Position numbers and translations under genes: made by a program
Notes under the pieces: model-generated
What the model saw: the letters and a program-made list of their open reading frames with translations, nothing else
Told to the model about the DNA's origin: nothing
Database searches by the model: none
Assembly (NCBI GenBank): GCA_964035795.1
Contig: OZ038326.1
Span: forward strand, 8,463,700-8,527,699
DNA: 64,000 nucleotides
Direction: 5' to 3'
From: Pterobdella sp. o SKG-2022
Lineage: Eukaryota; Annelida; Clitellata; Hirudinida; Piscicolidae
Shown: one piece after another, positions 12,601 to 24,109 of the stretch
Layout of the letters: each line of letters starts with the position of its first letter
How positions within the stretch are numbered: the stretch's first letter is position 1

Positions 12601-15600
12601 TGAGTTGGAGAAGGTGAATAGTTATTGTTATTTAGGAGACAATGCGAATGGTGGAAGAAGAAGCGAGCCAGTTGTTACACGCAGGATAGGGCTGGGCTGG
12701 AAGGCGTTCAACAGTATGTCTTCTATGTTATGTGGTAAAAGACACACATGGAATATCAAAGAAAAAATTTATATGACATGTGTGAGGCCTCGGAAACTTA
12801 AGTGGTAAGATCCGTTGATTTTGGCGCCAATCGAAGGTGGCCTGTTGAAGATATAATGGCGGCTCGAATAGTCGAATTTTATACTTGAAAACTACATAAT
12901 TCAGTTGAAAATTTTAAAATATTATTATTTAAAACAGTTTCGCAATTTTATTTCGAAATTCGATAACTTAGTTCAATAACATACAAGAACTACTTCTTTT
13001 GGGTTGATTTCGGTTTTTTTGCTTTACATAGAAAGAAGATAAATTGTGAGCAGCAACAATTTTATTTTATGCAACAGCAAAAATTACAAAGATAAACACT
13101 TGATGGTTTTTTGGGGGTAATAAAGGCTGGCATTACTTGGATGAAAGTTCTATGAAAGATAAAAAAATATTATCCTTTAATTAATATCAAAGAATGTAAC
13201 AATGAAGAAAAAGCTAAGCAATTTCTGGTTTCAACTGTGATGATGTGGAAGTCACATTGAAGAAAAAAGATGAAGATATTGAAGTTGTTCAAATTTTGTC
13301 TAAAATTAACATTTGATTGCTCAAAATATTTTATTTGAAGTTTCATCTGTATATATTTTTTTGTTTATTATCACAAATTTAATTATTTTTATACATTGAG
13401 ATGCAGTTTGGCTTCGTTTCTGGTAGAAGCGCCACTGATGCAGTTTTTATTGTTCGTCAGTTGCAAGAAAAATCTAGCCGTCAAAAAACTACTCTTGTTT
13501 TCGTCGATTTAGAGAAGATCTTTGATCGAGTTCCGCGCAAAGTTATTTGGTGGGCAATGAGAAAGTTCGGGGTTGAAGAATGGGCTGTCCATGTCGTTCA
13601 GAGCATGTATATTGGAGCAAAAAGTCGAGTACGTATTAATAACCAGCTCAGCGATGAGTTTGGTGTAAATGTTGGTGTACATCAAGGATCTGTATTGAGT
13701 CCTTTACTTTTCATTCTTGTTTTGGAAGCTTTGTCTCGAGAGTTATGAACCGGTGTTCCTTGGGAACTTTTATATGCTGATGACCTGGTTTTGGACTCAG
13801 AATCGCTAGACGATTATATATACAAATTTGAAAAATGGAAACTGGAAATAGAAAGTAAAGGATTGCGGGTGAACTCCAAAAAAACAAAATTCATGTTACT
13901 CGGTTCTGAAAACTTGAGGGATTCTGGAGCTTTTCCTTGCAGTGTATGCCGCAAAGGTGTTGGCGTCAACTCAGTTTTTTGCTCGACATGCTCTCATTGG
14001 GTCCACAAAAGATGTAGTGGTTTGACTGAAAGACTGAAGGATCAGGCTTACGTATGTCCTCACTGTCTCAATTTAGCGCCACCTTTGGATTATAGGCCTA
14101 TCAAAGAGGTTATTGTTGGTAATGCCACAATGGATGTAGAACCGAAGTTTTGCTACCTTGGTGATATGTTGTGTGCAGGTGGAGGTTGTGAACTGGCAGT
14201 TATCACCAGATGTACAGTTGTCTGGGGTAAATTTAAAAAACTGTTGCCCATGTTGACCTTTAAACACATCACCTTGGAACATCGTGGCTAATTATACACA
14301 TCTTGTGTGCGTTCTGCCTTGTTATATGGCAGTGAAAACTGGGCTCCAACAGTTGCTGTTTTGCAAAAGCTACAGCGCAACGATAGGTCTATGATCCGCT
14401 GGATATGTGGCGTTAAGCCAAAGGATAGAAGTCCATCATCAGTTTTCCTCACAAAACTCAAAATCCCAGACATAAGGACGCTGCTACAGAGCCGTCGTCT
14501 TCGTTGGTATGGTCACGTGAGACGTTCGTCCATGTTTATCAAAGACGTGCTCGAACTTCCTCTGCCTGGAGGTCGTTCCCGTGGTAGACCAGCAAAAACT
14601 TGGTTGAGTTGTGTTGAAAAGGATATGGAATCCTATGGCCTGGACAATGCGGATCCACTCAATAAAGCTGAGTAGAGAAAGTGTATTAGCCGACTGCTGT
14701 ATACCCCAGCTACTGGGACGCCTACAGCAGTATAATCTAATATGGATATTATTCATTTTTATTCATAAAATCAACACAGTTTTCTAAATGTCATTTATAT
14801 AAGTATTATTATGGTTGCTTTTGTTTCAAACAACAGACCTTTTTTTCATATAATCTTGGTTAACTCTTTTTTTTTATTTAGTTATACCAGCATAGTTTTT
14901 TTAAATTTTTTTATCTAAGAAAACTTACATTACATTACATTGCATTCAAAGTTCATAATACTCAGTGGTAATACTCCTGAAGTTAATGCCATTATAAACA
15001 TACTCGTATTTGATTTGATTATTTAGAGAAGAACAGAAAAACGGATGCTTCGAATGATTTGTTGTGTGCAGCTAGCTGATGGTGTGAGGACAAAAAAGCT
15101 GATGGTTAGTACGATTGTTGAAGTGGCGAGGCGAGGGAGTTTGAGATGGCTGGGTCATGTAGTAAGGAAAGAGGATGAGAATTGTCTTAAGCAGGCGAGG
15201 AGGTTTGATGTTGAAGGTAGCAGAGGAAGGAGAAGGCCAAGGTTAGCTTGGAAAAGTATGATGGAAAATCTTTGTAATGGGCTTGGGTTAGGTCTTGAAG
15301 ATGGCTATGACAGGGTGAAATGGAGAGAAAGGGTTAGGTCATGGAAAGAAGTCAGTGACCTCTTGTAAGAGGGAAAGATGCTGACTATAATTAAATGATA
15401 CTGATACTGCTAGTTTGGATGGGGTTCATAATGGCTTTCTAGCTCACTGCTAAAATTTCATGTAGGTTAAGGTTATTAAAATGTTTTAGTAAACATTTTT
15501 ATCTGACTTCAAAATGAAGTTATTCTTGAGAGACACAAATTAAAATGGGTGTTTACTGCAGAGGGCCATGCATTAGTGAGGATGAGGCGAGGGCTGCTCT

Positions 15601-18600
15601 GTTGGAGCTGAGCAAGAAGAACTGTTGCTGGGGCAATCGGGCTGCCAACAACACCAAGGTCCAAGACATGAAGTCAAGCAATGCCTACCAAGTATGATTC
15701 ATCATTTTTCAATCCACCTTCTATAACTTGTTTTACTTCTTCAGTATTGTTTGGAGACATTTTGTGAAATGAGGTCGACAGCTTGGGCTAGGACTCCTTA
15801 CACAGGTACCATTCTGAACAATTTAAAATCAAAAGTAACAAAGAAATGATGGCAGGTCAGTTGCTGGATGGGCCTCACAATGGACAGGCTCCAGGGGCCT
15901 GGGAGATTCCTGTGCAGTGCCCAGCCCTTTTCAGGACCGAGAGGGTTGTGATGGAGGTTCCCCATACCGCCTCATCACGGGTTTGTGCTATCACTCCAAC
16001 ATCATACCTCATCATCAAGTCTCATACCATTTTCACGTCCCATCTCATACCACATCATCACTCCAACAGCCATGCGACTACTGTCAAGCTTATGGGTGGG
16101 TGAGATGCATCATGTGTCATGGAAGAGGAAGGGTCAGTTTGCCATTATTTCTTTAGTCAATGTACTGACCACATGACACCATGACACTTTAGAAATCTTG
16201 CACTTCATGTCATGGGTCCGGCCGCAGATTCAACAATGAGAATTGTGTCTTCTGCCATGGATCGGGTTCAGACAGGTAAGTCATTTAGATGCTCGTGTCT
16301 GTAGTGGCAATTATCGCTTTATAGTGGCGATATTTTAAAAGTTGAGCCTTTAATTAATATCTACTGAGTCATTAATGAATAATGCTTATGAGTGTAAGAT
16401 CAAAACTGACATCTTTGGTAAACGTGACATTTGCTTGGTTTGAAGTTGGTGGCAGATGATTGGTTGGTTGGTGGCAGGTGATTGGTTGGTTGGTGGCAGG
16501 CATGAAGTAACATTAAGTAGAAAAGATTTTGCAACAAAGAATCCCGCCTTGCAACGGTTGTGAAGTCTGTGGTGGTGGTGTGGTAAAGAAAGAATGGTGA
16601 GGATGGAAAGAATCAGGTGGCAGTCATTGGAGGCCTCTAAAATCAGGTGGCAGCCATTGGAGGAATCAGATGCGAAAAGAACTGATTTCAGAGATTTTCA
16701 ACATTTATTTCATCTTTATAGACCCATAAAAAACTTTTATGGGTGGTTGTTGTAAATGGTTTCCATCCTACCTCTTATCACCATCCACACTTCCAGGTGC
16801 ATAACATGCCATGGCAACGGAAGCATCAAGGTACCCAACATTAAATTACTGCCAACATGTTTTCATACAGAATAACATTGTCAGTGCAAGACTTGCCTGG
16901 GACATCGATCACTCAAATGGTTCATCCAACTCACTGTCGACTGGTGAGGTCAATGTTGCATTGGAGGGTTGAATGTTGCATTTGAGGGTTGAATGTTGAT
17001 AGAGAATGTTGCTTTTGAGGGTTGAATGATAGAGAATGTTGCATTTGAGGGTCGAATGTTGATAGAGAGTGAATGTTGCAGGATCAACCACAGTAGCGAC
17101 CACATCGCAGACAGCTCAGCTCTGCCCTCAGACATGCTGAGACAGGCTCAAGGACATGTGGTGTTACAAGAGCAAAATGTCCAGGTGAGTGGTGGGCAAG
17201 ATCATCTGTTTGGGTTACTCAAGGTTCTCTGTTGTATTTATAAAAGATTTTTGAAATCAGGTGTTTCCAGTGACGAACTGTCCAGAAGCTTCCATCAACC
17301 ATGCTTCCTCCACCCTCATCCCCCAACACGCCTCGTCTTTCCCCAATGAACGCCGTATCATGCAGGTTTGTCTCACATGTTGAAGTCATTTAATGCCTTA
17401 ACTTTTGAATATCGCGCCATAAAAATCTTATTATCACCACTTCACAATCATCCTTCCATCCACACTTCTACTGCCTTTGTGCATGAGATTGTTGAGCGTT
17501 TCTTTTGATGGTTGTGAAGTTCTTGACGTTTGAAATATAGTCGAAAATTTTAGCAAACAACGGTTAGGCTCCCCTGCGTGAAGTGCTTCTGTCTGCCATG
17601 GTTTGGGAGTCCTGCTTAGTTTGCAGTTGTTTTGTTGCAAGCAAGCCCTGTAGTCCAACATTTGTCGCCTAATTGTTTTTGCTAAAATTGAGCTACTCTT
17701 CTTTATTACCATTCTTCATTTTTTTTTCTTATTTTGGCTTGGCTTAAGAGGGTATTTAATACTTCTTCGCCATCCATTCTTCATCTCCGCTCTGCACCAC
17801 CAATCAGTGACCAATTTTATACCTTATAAATTATTATTACTACATCAATTCCTCATATTTCAGCTCTCTCACACCTTTTAACGCCATATACTTAGGCCGA
17901 CTTCAAGGTCGAGCCAAAGTGATGAAGCTTCTCAATGATTCCCTGTCCAGCATTGCGTAATCAATTTCTTTAGTGCTTTCTAGGCCGGTGTTTCTCATCA
18001 GTGTCAACATAATTAATTGCTTTTCTTCCTCTTGGATTTCTTGCCAAAGGTTGCCACAAGACAAGTTTCAAGACTATCTTTTCTCGGTGCCGAACACAAT
18101 GATCGGCAAGTCTCAGTCTGCGCTCTTTAATCTACTACTTACCAATATCCTTTCAGGTACACGGCCTTTACACATTCTTCAACGTGTTCTTACCATCACA
18201 GTCTTCTTTGTTGCAAAGTGCAGTCGAGTCGTTCCAATTCTTTAATCTCCGTGCTTCTTGTTGTATGTTCTATAGAAAACCCGCTTCATTTGTTGACGAA
18301 AGTTTGGAGTCATAGGCAAGATTGAGGTGCCCTGACTCGCCTACATAAGAGGACCAGTAAAAGCGATGCTTCAAAAAATCTCATTTTGGTGCTTATATTT
18401 GTTTACCTTGACTCCAAATGTGCACATAGATCCGAAGATAATTGATCAATTTTTGAAATTTTTTTATTTAAGGTTGATACCAAGCCAGCCTACCAAGGCT
18501 CAACCGTGCGTCGATTTGTGCATCAGAACTGCCATTACTTGCAAATTACTTTTCAAGTATTGAGAACTCATTGAGTGCCCTTGTTCACAACATCACATGC

Positions 18601-21600
18601 TTTGCATAAAGCAACAAAACAGAGGAAAGTAGGTGTGTTGAATTCTCTGGCTTGCTGTATGGGGATTCTAGTATTAAATATCTGATCGGTACATCCTCTA
18701 TTAGGGCGAAAACCACATTGATCTCCTCTTAACTGATTATCCAAAAGTGGTTTCAACCGATTCAAGATTGCTTTGTTGCATACCTCACACACCACACTTG
18801 AAACCGCTACACTCAAAAAGTTTTTACAATTGATTTTTTGAAGTCCTTGTTTTTTGAACCTTATTGCAAATGGGACAATGGATTTAATGATGGTGCATTG
18901 CGCATGTGGTTGATGAGGCCTGCCTTGTTTGCTGTTGTTTTGTTGCAATCAGGATGCTGGCATTGGAATGAAGAGCTTTTGTTTTGGACGCCCAATATAT
19001 TTTTTCTTTTTAATCTTTTTCGTTTGTCCGTTTCTTTCAGCTTCTTCATTTGCTTTTTGCGATGGCGATTTTATTTTTTTGCGCCAATCGTTTTTGTTGC
19101 GAGCTTCTGTCTTCCAGGTGTTAACAATCTTCTGTTTTTTCAGGTTTGAGTATATAAGGTTATGCGACCTTTTTTTTTGATTTTCTTGAAACCTCCAAAA
19201 TTTTGCTCACTATTAATTTTTTTTGAAGCCTTGTAGTTTCCATTCTTTCCAAGTGCCCAAGCCACTAAAGTCTTATTCGTTGAATCATCACTTCAACTCG
19301 CTCCATTTTTGATTTGCATCGAAGTTGGGTGTTTCTCAGTTTATCCTAAAGAGAAGTATCCTTGATGATTCTCAGACACCAGTTTGTGAACACCTGGAGA
19401 CGCTGTATGTGGCTTTGAAGGACATTGAAAATTTCGCTGCCATACAATAATAAGAGAAAAAGCTTGTCTTTCTCTATAATACTAAACATTCAAGTTAATG
19501 TAAATCATTTTTACATATTCCTCTACTTTAAATTATCTAATATTCTTATTTTCACTACGGAATATGGGTTCAGGAAAAGATTTATAAGAAGGAGAAAAAA
19601 TTATTATTTTAGCTTACCATAAAACTGGAATGAGTAGAAATGAGATAGCTTTAGAGATAAGATGAAGTCCTAGAGCCGTCCATGAGTTTTTAAAACATCC
19701 AAAATCAAAAAAAAACTAAAAAACATTCAAAAATATCATCTAGAGATACAAAAAGTTTAAAACGAATGGCTTCGAATAGTAGTTTATGTACAAAAGAAAT
19801 AAAAAATAATCTGAATCTACCTATTTGAAGGCCAAGAATGCAAAAAAATCTTAGCTTCCGACCTCAATTTGCAATATAAGATAATGAAGATGTCTCCAGT
19901 TTTAACGAAACGACATCAAGAAAATAGATTGAAGTGGTGCAACGAAAAGATCTATTGCTCCTGCTCTTCCACATGCCTCGTTTCAAAACTCGACAGCTTT
20001 GGCAGACGTTTCTCGGGCATTCTGAGTACGTGTTTTGTCCACTTAAGCTGGGCCGCTCAAGAAACGCATGAATGCTTTCCAAGTTAGCTCTTTGAAGTAC
20101 TTCCATGTCGAGCACTTTGCCCTGCCATTTGATGTGAAGCAATTTCCGAAGGTATCGCATGTGGAAAGAGTTCAGCTTACTTGCGTGACGACTATACACA
20201 ATCCATGTTTCGCAGGCGTATAGTAATGAAGGAAGGACGACTGCATGGCACACTTTCAGCATGGTCAAAAGGCTGATCCATCTTTTCTCCCACACTTTTT
20301 TTTTACCCTCATGTTCCGCCGTTTAGTTTCTGAACGTACCCTATCTTCATCATCAGGCTGTTAATGTTGGTCTTAGGATGTTTCTTTGCATATTAAGAAC
20401 TCGTCCTAAGAACCTAGCCTGCTGAAAGCAGACTGATGAAACAGTCTGTGTGGGGCCCTCCAAAAAATTATCTTGAAACAAGATAAAATTAGTTAGCCCA
20501 AAGGATTACTGGAGGACAGGGAAGGGTCGTTTAGGTTTGTACCCTGGAAAGGTAGCACCCCCACCAACTAGCAGGCCTAAACGCTGAGGCGTAGATGCCT
20601 TTTAATTTCATGCCTTGGACAGGTGTCTTTTAACGTCATGCCCAGGACCTTCTCTGAGTCTGCTGAAAGCCGAGCTGGCTCTAGCGATTCTGTAGAAGAC
20701 CATCGCTACTGACAGAACGTGACAGTGTGCTGCCAAGGTAAATGAAATTTTTTGCCTCTATAAGTTTCTCACCGTTGGCCTTGATAACTGGCTGAGGTCT
20801 AGTTCTCATTTTGGGGCAATCAAGCGATGGCTGCGACCATGGCAGCCCTCTCGGCTTGGAAGGAGCTGCTAGTGGAGCCGGTAGAGGCTAGATGTCGGGG
20901 ACGGCCGCATCGTTCACATATTGGTCTAGGGCTTAATGTCTTTATTATACGTTTGCCGTCTGAGCATTGCGTCTGCGGAAAGGTGGTGTTGTTCTTTTTT
21001 GCTATTGTCTCGATCAAGGTGGAACTATTCGTCTTTGTTTGGGGGTTTGCTGGTTTGCTTCTGCTGTTGGCATGAGTCTTTTGTGCGTTGATGGATAAGA
21101 GTTTCTTGAATGCAGGGAGAAGTCGAAAACTGGTGATTTTCCTCCTAGGTTTAGATAGCTTCTGCAGGAGTATAAACAGGCCATCTGTTATCTGCTTGAT
21201 AGACAGTGACTTCTGCACCACAGAGTTAATAGTTTTTGTTAGAGGTTTGAGTAGATCCAGAGGTAAATGCTCTGCTCTGCCCGTATGTCATAACCAGATG
21301 TTTTGTTGTTGCCAAGTGATTGTATTGCTTCTTCTACTGCATTATTCGTATATTGTGTTCTTTGAATACTGTGAGTCTGAGTGGGTCTTCTATACTAATC
21401 TTTGTAGTGCCTGGCAGTTACCATCACTTTCTCGCTATCATCAGTAATCACTCTTTGGTTTTCATCGTGAATAACTACATTTATTATTTTTTGTTTGTAC
21501 AACTGCTTCGAAAATTTTCTTAGGTTCAGAAGTGTTCTCGATGTTTTCCAGCATCATTTTATTGCCATCGTTTTCTTCTTATTATCTGGGTTTTATTCCT

Positions 21601-23119
21601 TTCCCTAATCTATTCCTCTCATGCTTGAGGTTTTTAATTTTTGTTACATCCCTGATGTATGTCCTCACTAATTTAATTCGTATTTCGTTTTTTTTTGTTG
21701 ACAACGCTTTCAATTCTTTACTAATCACATGGTTTGATCTGTTTTTTAAAATAGAAGGAATGTGTTTCTCGGATACTTTTTTATGATTGAAGTGATTTCA
21801 AAAACTTTTGCTGCGCCATTGCTGAATTGTATTTTTTCATTTAATGCTGCCTCTTCAATTAAAGCTTTCTTGTACTTCTTTTGAGCGAGTTTGTTATGTT
21901 TAAGGGAGTACAAATTGCAACATTGCGGTTTTAGTGGCTTTATGGTGTTACGTTTTGTATAGCATAAATATGTATGTTTCCATTCGATATCTGTGGTCAC
22001 GAGCCTGTGACCAGAATCAGTGGTTAGTTCTGGCCGTGATCGACTATTATTGAGTGCAGAGTTCATCTCTTGAGGGATAACAATATAGTCAATTTGGTTG
22101 AAAATTCTGATGTATTTGTGAGGCTGATTGTTTTTAGTTGTTATACTACAGTGTTGGTTTCATGTAGTCACCCGGTGTGCTGAACGTTCGGAAGCGCTGT
22201 TAGCTATGAACATATTTTTTGAATTAGCAAACTCATTAAGTACGTCTCCGTTGTGATCACCGAACCTGGAGAATACCTGCCGGTGCAAGGTCCTTGGCCG
22301 TTCATTCCAATTTTGATATTGAATTCTTCAAGCACTATCATAATGTGGTGTTAGAATTTATTCGATATATTACCAATCATATTATGTTGTCTTTTTCCAG
22401 ACCATTACCTAGCCTTGCCTTTTCCATGGTGGACATATAGACATTCATGACAACTAGTTTTGTCCTTGAGTGGGGTGAACTGTGCAAAAAAGCAGTTCAA
22501 CTGAGGGTCTGGTGCAGGGTTCTTTTTGATCTTGCCAGTGATCAGCTAAGCAGACTTTTTTTAAATTCTTTCTTGCAGGTTCCTCAAGGTCTCGGTTGAA
22601 TTTTTTCTGCAGCTTTTTTAATAATCCCCACTTTCAAACGTTCGATCGCCATCTCTTTGTTATTATCCAAATTTTGAAATAAATTTGATTTTTTTCTAAA
22701 TTATGAATAACTTTTATTATTTGCTTTATGTTTCAAATATTTGCTTTACAAATTAAAATATTTTTGACATAATCGGCTTGTCCAAAGTTGATTTTTTAAG
22801 TTCCGCAGTTATTAAGATATGGGTTTTTTTTGAAAAAACTAGCAACTATTTCTTAAAGAATATTTTCAAACAGTTTAAGCGGATTTTCAACAAAAAATGA
22901 AAGTTCAAACGAGTTAAAATTTTTTATTCAACGGATATCATTTTACTTGTGTCGACGTGCACACACCTACAGAGGCAGACCATCAGGATCATCCCAGTAA
23001 CAGAAGCAACAGGCAACTACAAAGGAAACTCCTTTGTGTTTTATGTTTATGGATTTGACAAGATTGCCCACACATCCGAATACCCTCTCACGTGTTGTTG
23101 TGGCTGCACACTGCTGTGA
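9605..23119 (+). CDS. SSUH2: SSUH2-like protein, 14 exons, complete
   Basis: Homologue of vertebrate SSUH2 (C3orf32), a protein with DnaJ-type CxxCxGxG-like zinc motifs; its biochemical role is unclear. Exons: 9605-9638, 9768-10007, 10326-10430, 10498-10672, 15562-15691, 15745-15805, 15856-15980, 16070-16132, 16193-16275, 16797-16830, 16885-16943, 17082-17184, 17261-17365, 22973-23119; all phases close, 487 aa. The N-terminus is Pro/Gln/Asn-rich (NQPYPPPANQP repeats, exon 2). The conserved core runs through LDGPHNGQAPGAWEIPVQCP (exon 7), four CxxC-HG clusters (CDYCQ, CIMCHGRGR, CTSCHGSGR, CVFCHGSGS/CITCHGNGS; exons 8-10) and CKTCLGHRSLKWFIQLTVDW (exon 11). It ends in YPLTCCCGCTLL. Exon 1 supplies the only Met in frame. 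Introns 4 (4.9 kb) and 13 (5.6 kb) are filled with retroelements. The family match is clear from the zinc core to the C-terminus. Confidence 0.93.
10140..10205. repeat. GATA/GATG simple repeat
   Basis: Imperfect tetranucleotide tract in SSUH2 intron 2. Confidence 0.7.
10890..12805 (+). mobile_element. LINE family C, 5' and middle part, in SSUH2 intron 4
   Basis: Starts with a reading frame ending in endonuclease motifs (FNIGSLNGKS, GICCIQEVK near 11020-11118; VCAYAPQCGR near 11310). The nuclease is then broken. An RT block follows (GVHQGLVLSPFLFSIVL, ELLYADDLVLMAESMEEL near 12140-12270). After the RT comes a Cys-rich insert (CSVCGKKG, CNVCGKRAK...CVKCKTCKKWV), in which a 33 bp segment is tandemly duplicated (about 12390-12465). 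The element is interrupted near 12805 and resumes at about 15020. Confidence 0.8.
13396..14765 (+). mobile_element. LINE-A copy 2 (5'-truncated), inserted within LINE-C
   Basis: Starts abruptly inside the RT (MQFGFVSGRSATDAVF), then VFVDLEKIFDRVPRKV, GVHQGSVLSPLLFILVLEAL, LLYADDLVL (about 13770-13795), a PHD/RING-like zinc insert (CSVCRKGVGVNS, CSTCSHWVHKRCSG, CPHC) and the C-terminal LLYGSENWAPTVAVLQK / RRLRWYGHVRRS domain. Two in-frame stops (TGA just after SREL at 13746; TAA after LEHRG at 14289) occur at the same places in copy 1. The 3' end reads CAGTATAATCTAATATGGAT. It contains the uninterrupted YADD site (ATATGCTGA, 13772-13780). Confidence 0.88.
14930..15020 (+). repeat. Short repeat tail shared with 60845
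   Basis: ACTCCTGAAGTTAATGCC, then ATTATAAAC-ATACTCGTATTTGATTTGATT, recurs nearly identically at 60855-60903. It looks like the 3' tail of an otherwise unrecognised retroelement. It sits exactly at the resumption point of LINE-C. Confidence 0.65.
15020..15380 (+). mobile_element. LINE family C, 3' end
   Basis: C-terminal LINE domain: RRTEKRMLRMICCVQLADGV, SLRWLGHVVRKEDENC, RGRRRPRLAW, terminating at TAA near 15366. It continues the copy that begins at 10890; about 2.2 kb of other elements intervene. Confidence 0.8.
16440..16675 (+). repeat. Small tandem duplications in SSUH2 intron 9
   Basis: Two local duplications: GATTGGTTGGTTGGTGGCAG (about 16456-16500, two copies) and AATCAGGTGGCAG-CATTGGAGG (about 16611-16665, two copies). 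Replication-slippage type. Confidence 0.7.
16944..17081 (+). repeat. About 20 bp tandem repeat filling SSUH2 intron 11
   Basis: Units of GAATGTTGCATTTGAGGGTT with variants (GAATGTTGATAGAGA spacers) repeated about five times. The acceptor AG at 17080-17081 is formed by the last unit, so the repeat itself supplies the splice acceptor context. Confidence 0.85.
17430..18845 (-). mobile_element. Decayed LINE material (family D), RT N-terminal block
   Basis: Minus-strand frame 18840-18568 encodes the front of an RT: NRLKPLLDNQLRGDQCGFRP, NRGCTDQIFNTRIPIQQARE, FLCFVALCKACDVVN (usually FVDLCKAYDSVN). Downstream (18560-17430) the frames are too broken to assign. Confidence 0.65.
18845..19480 (-). mobile_element. 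LINE C-terminal fragment with a C2H2 finger
   Basis: Minus strand: a post-RT domain (ILLYGSEIFNVLQSHIQRLQ, CLRIIKD, LERMETTRLQ in mixed frames, 19450-19230), then a lysine-rich linker and FQCQHPDCNKTTANKAGLINH (C2H2-like, about 18965-18895). Similar finger-terminated LINE proteins occur at 34300. Confidence 0.6.
19864..22620 (-). mobile_element. LINE family B copy 2, minus strand, broken by SINE-A
   Basis: In transcription order: endonuclease remnants (KLVVMNVYMSTMEKARLGN; LNEFANSKNMFIANSASERS; FNQIDYIVIPQEMN; SDH-equivalent TDSGHRLVTTDIEWK, 22450-21960); a linker (21950-21230); a region without a recognisable RT; FIYLGSTLSRSV near 20750; then the SINE-A insertion (20649-20296); then the C-terminal block SLLYACETWIVYSRHASKLN and HMRYLRKLLHIKWQGKV (20240-20100). 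Same family as the copy nested at 32559. No internal RT survives. Confidence 0.78.
20296..20649 (-). mobile_element. SINE-A, full-length copy, poly(A) tail at 20296
   Basis: Non-coding repeat of about 350 bp that starts with GTCCTGGGCATGACGTTAAA and ends in GGGTAAAAAAAAA. It has a 5' internal duplication (GGCATGA(C/A)-TTAAAAG twice) and a perfect 7 bp hairpin, CAGACTG-TTTCAT-CAGTCTG. Other copies: 46522-46842, 29100-29210 (3' part) and 5700-5860 (decayed). It splits the LINE-B2 coding sequence. The autonomous partner is unknown. Confidence 0.85.
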
Positions 23120-23690
23120 GGGTCGTGGTGCTTGCATGGTGTTGTGAGGGTTGGGGTGCTTGCCAATTGACTTTCCACCAAAAAATATATTTTGCAGCTT
23201 TTATTTTCAAACATTAGTGACATCATGTTTTGAACTATTTTCGGCTTGATTCTGATTGCTATTTGGTGATTTTGCGTCTTTTTGAAATATTTTGTAGGAT
23301 CATGTTGAGCTCAATGGTTTTATGTTTTATTTATTTACAACGTTTTCTATTTCCAAAAAATCATTGGTTAAAAATGATTTTTAAGAAATTGAAGACTTGA
23401 GTTTCCACCAGGCTGCTACTGCTCTTTTATATTTGTTTAGCATTTTAATCTTTTATTGCAATTCAAACCAAGGTTTGATTTTTATCGCAAAACTATTCAT
23501 GTGTCTGTACAAGGGTACTTCTCGAAACTGCATATTAACATTTCGGGTGTTGGATTTCTTTATTACAACTTAGATCTATCTGCATAGAACTGAAGTTCTT
23601 TTGAACCTTGTTTCAACTGCTATTTCATCATTTCATGTCAATGTGTACTACCATATTATACTTACTAATTCAATAAAGCCAATCGAATTA
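23120..23690. other. SSUH2 3' flank, no gene seen
   Basis: The first 50 bp after the stop hold a short imperfect duplication (GTGAGGGT(C/T)G-GGTGCTTGC). The remainder is AT-rich without recognisable coding sequence. Confidence 0.4.
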
Positions 23691-23870
23691 GATTGTACTG
23701 CTGTAGTCAACAAAAAGAAAGACTATCAGCCAAGCCAAATGAAAACGATAGCAGTTCGTCGATACCTGCCGCCGGAGTGTTATCTAGGTTATAACAGAAA
23801 AGTAGCCTAGAGTAGAGACGCTATCTTCAGTACAGTTTAACGTCGTGGTCAAGACTATCGCACAGATGAA
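23690..23870 (-). repeat. Fragment of the LINE-A 5' untranslated region
   Basis: Reverse complement matches the segment at 30278-30420: GACGTTAAACTG-AC-GAAGA, ACGCTATCTTCAG, and the TACCTGCCGCCGG / GATACCTG region with AACGATAGCAG. Confidence 0.65.
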
Positions 23871-24109
23871 GACTGAAAGGAACTTTTGAATTTTTTTATC
23901 AATTTCACCTTTACTTGATTGACCTGCTAATTGCAATTTTAACCTGCTCTCATCCTTTCTTTCGTGCACTACTGCGACTTTACAAGACTCAATTCTTGCT
24001 TCCCTTAACAAAGTCTTCGACAGTGCTTACCGCCTTGTTTCCCACACACTTCTCTCCCCTCACTCTCCACGGCTCCCCTTTATTGTCGATATACAAAATT
24101 AGTTTTGAT

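Noticed and set aside
20820..21221. 133-codon minus-strand ORF as an independent gene
   Set aside because: It sits inside the LINE-B2 copy between endonuclease and C-terminal parts and has no recognisable domain.
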